From: Empedobacter falsenii
Lineage (GTDB): Bacteria > Bacteroidota > Bacteroidia > Flavobacteriales > Weeksellaceae
Assembly (NCBI RefSeq): GCF_013488205.1
Contig: NZ_CP040908.1
Span: 2,668,001-2,732,000, forward strand
Direction of reading: 5' to 3'
Length of the DNA: 64,000 bases
Shown here: positions 63,568-64,000 of the stretch, piece after piece
Position numbering within the stretch: the stretch's first letter is position 1
How the letters are laid out: every line of letters starts with the position of its first letter
Made by a program: the position numbers and the translations under genes
Notes under the pieces: generated by a model
Database searches by the model: none
Seen by the model: only the letters and a program-made list of their open reading frames with translations
What the model was told of the DNA's origin: nothing

Positions 63568-64000
63568 ATGATAGCATCTATGACAGGTTACGGTAAAGCC
63601 GTATTGGAATTACCTGAGAAAAAAGTAACGATAGAAATCCGTTCTTTAAACAGTAAAACACTGGATTTAAACACGAGAATTCCTTCTTTTTATCGTGAAA
63701 AAGAATTAGAAATCAGAAACCTTATTTCAGAAAAAGTTCAACGTGGAAAAGTTGATTTTTCGATGTTGGTAGAGTTAAATCCTGCTGCAAGAAATCAAAA
63801 TATAAATGCTGAATTAATCAAAAGTTATATGGCAGAATTCAAATCAATCACGCCAAATGTGACTGATGGTGAATTGTTACCTGTAGTAATGCGCCTTCCA
63901 GACGTTATTTCGTACACGCAAGACGATTTGGGTGAAGACGAATGGAATCAAATTCGTGCAACAATTATTAACGCTATTGACGCTTTAAATCAATTTAGAT
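63568..64000 (+). CDS. YicC/YloC-family endoribonuclease (3' end beyond the window)
   Basis: The first 144 residues are present and open at the window edge. The start MIASMTGYGKAVLELPEKKVTIEIRSLNSKTLDLNTRIPSFYREKE-like block (TGYGKA, then RSLNSKTLD) is diagnostic of the family. Members are stress-linked RNases of about 290 residues that act on small RNAs and mRNA. In this class guanylate kinase (gmk) often follows, but it would lie outside the window. Confidence 0.9.
   Translation, partial: MIASMTGYGKAVLELPEKKVTIEIRSLNSKTLDLNTRIPSFYREKELEIRNLISEKVQRGKVDFSMLVELNPAARNQNINAELIKSYMAEFKSITPNVTDGELLPVVMRLPDVISYTQDDLGEDEWNQIRATIINAIDALNQFR

Overview
The window looks like a chromosomal segment of a low-GC (about one third G+C) member of the Flavobacteriia (Bacteroidota), most likely Weeksellaceae and perhaps Empedobacter-like. 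The species call is inference. The class rests on the gene content: type IX secretion (porT and three proteins with T9SS sorting domains), menaquinone methyltransferase, DUF3078/DUF4920/DUF6268/DUF5694-type proteins, many short lipoproteins, a bTHX ribosomal protein, weak Shine-Dalgarno use, and promoters of the Bacteroidota type (TTTG, about 19-21 bp, TAnnTTTG) before rpsF, rplM, the tRNA array and others.

Layout. 1-5 kb: sbcD (cut by the window edge) with a small basic partner, bTHX, lipoproteins, a secreted deoxyribosyltransferase-like protein, a deacetylase gene whose lipoprotein signal is cut off by a stop codon, and lptB. 5-9 kb: a CBS-domain cysteine/cystathionine synthase, a LolE-like permease and a NamZ-type muramidase. 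9-15 kb: a run of small secreted proteins (one tandem paralogue pair), DUF4920, NUDIX, SRPBCC and a large T9SS type B surface protein. 15-21 kb: typA, a DUF6268 pair divergent from a LytS/LytTR two-component system, and five identical tRNA-Lys genes. 21-27 kb: aroK, an S4 RNA-binding protein, lipoproteins, pncB and an aminopeptidase P. 27-32 kb: rpsF-rpsR-rplI, then a DUF5694 protein divergent from a second LytS/LytTR system. 32-38.5 kb: aroC, a KAS III-like synthase, menG, porT, an acyl-CoA dehydrogenase and an FAH-family hydrolase. 38.8-41.6 kb: rplM-rpsI-rpsB-tsf. 41.6-56.8 kb: a sorting-domain-only protein, a lipoprotein superoxide dismutase, the haem operon hemA-hemC-hemD-hemE with a divergent AraC regulator, a T9SS endonuclease I, a four-gene operon of secreted BamE-like paralogues, queG, a double GNAT, ruvB and hemH. 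56.8-64 kb: a DUF3078 pair, an insertion sequence, hutI, a large hypothetical protein and the start of a yicC-family gene.

How it fits together: most of the window is ordinary core genome (translation, haem, chorismate, NAD, recombination, LPS export) with secreted and lipoprotein genes between. The most notable non-coding signals are: (i) paired direct repeats exactly 21 bp apart in the divergent promoter region of BOTH LytS/LytTR systems, about 60-95 bp before the secreted or outer-membrane gene on the other side, which predicts the regulon of each system; (ii) a strong minus-strand promoter followed after about 80 nt by a strong terminator before pepP, which predicts a small RNA or attenuator; (iii) a two-helix leader before rpsB; (iv) a tRNA-Lys array built from a 124-bp unit. 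Two lipoprotein genes are broken between signal peptide and mature domain (a stop codon in one, a one-base shift in a T tract in the other). No CRISPR array, prophage or obvious defence island was seen.
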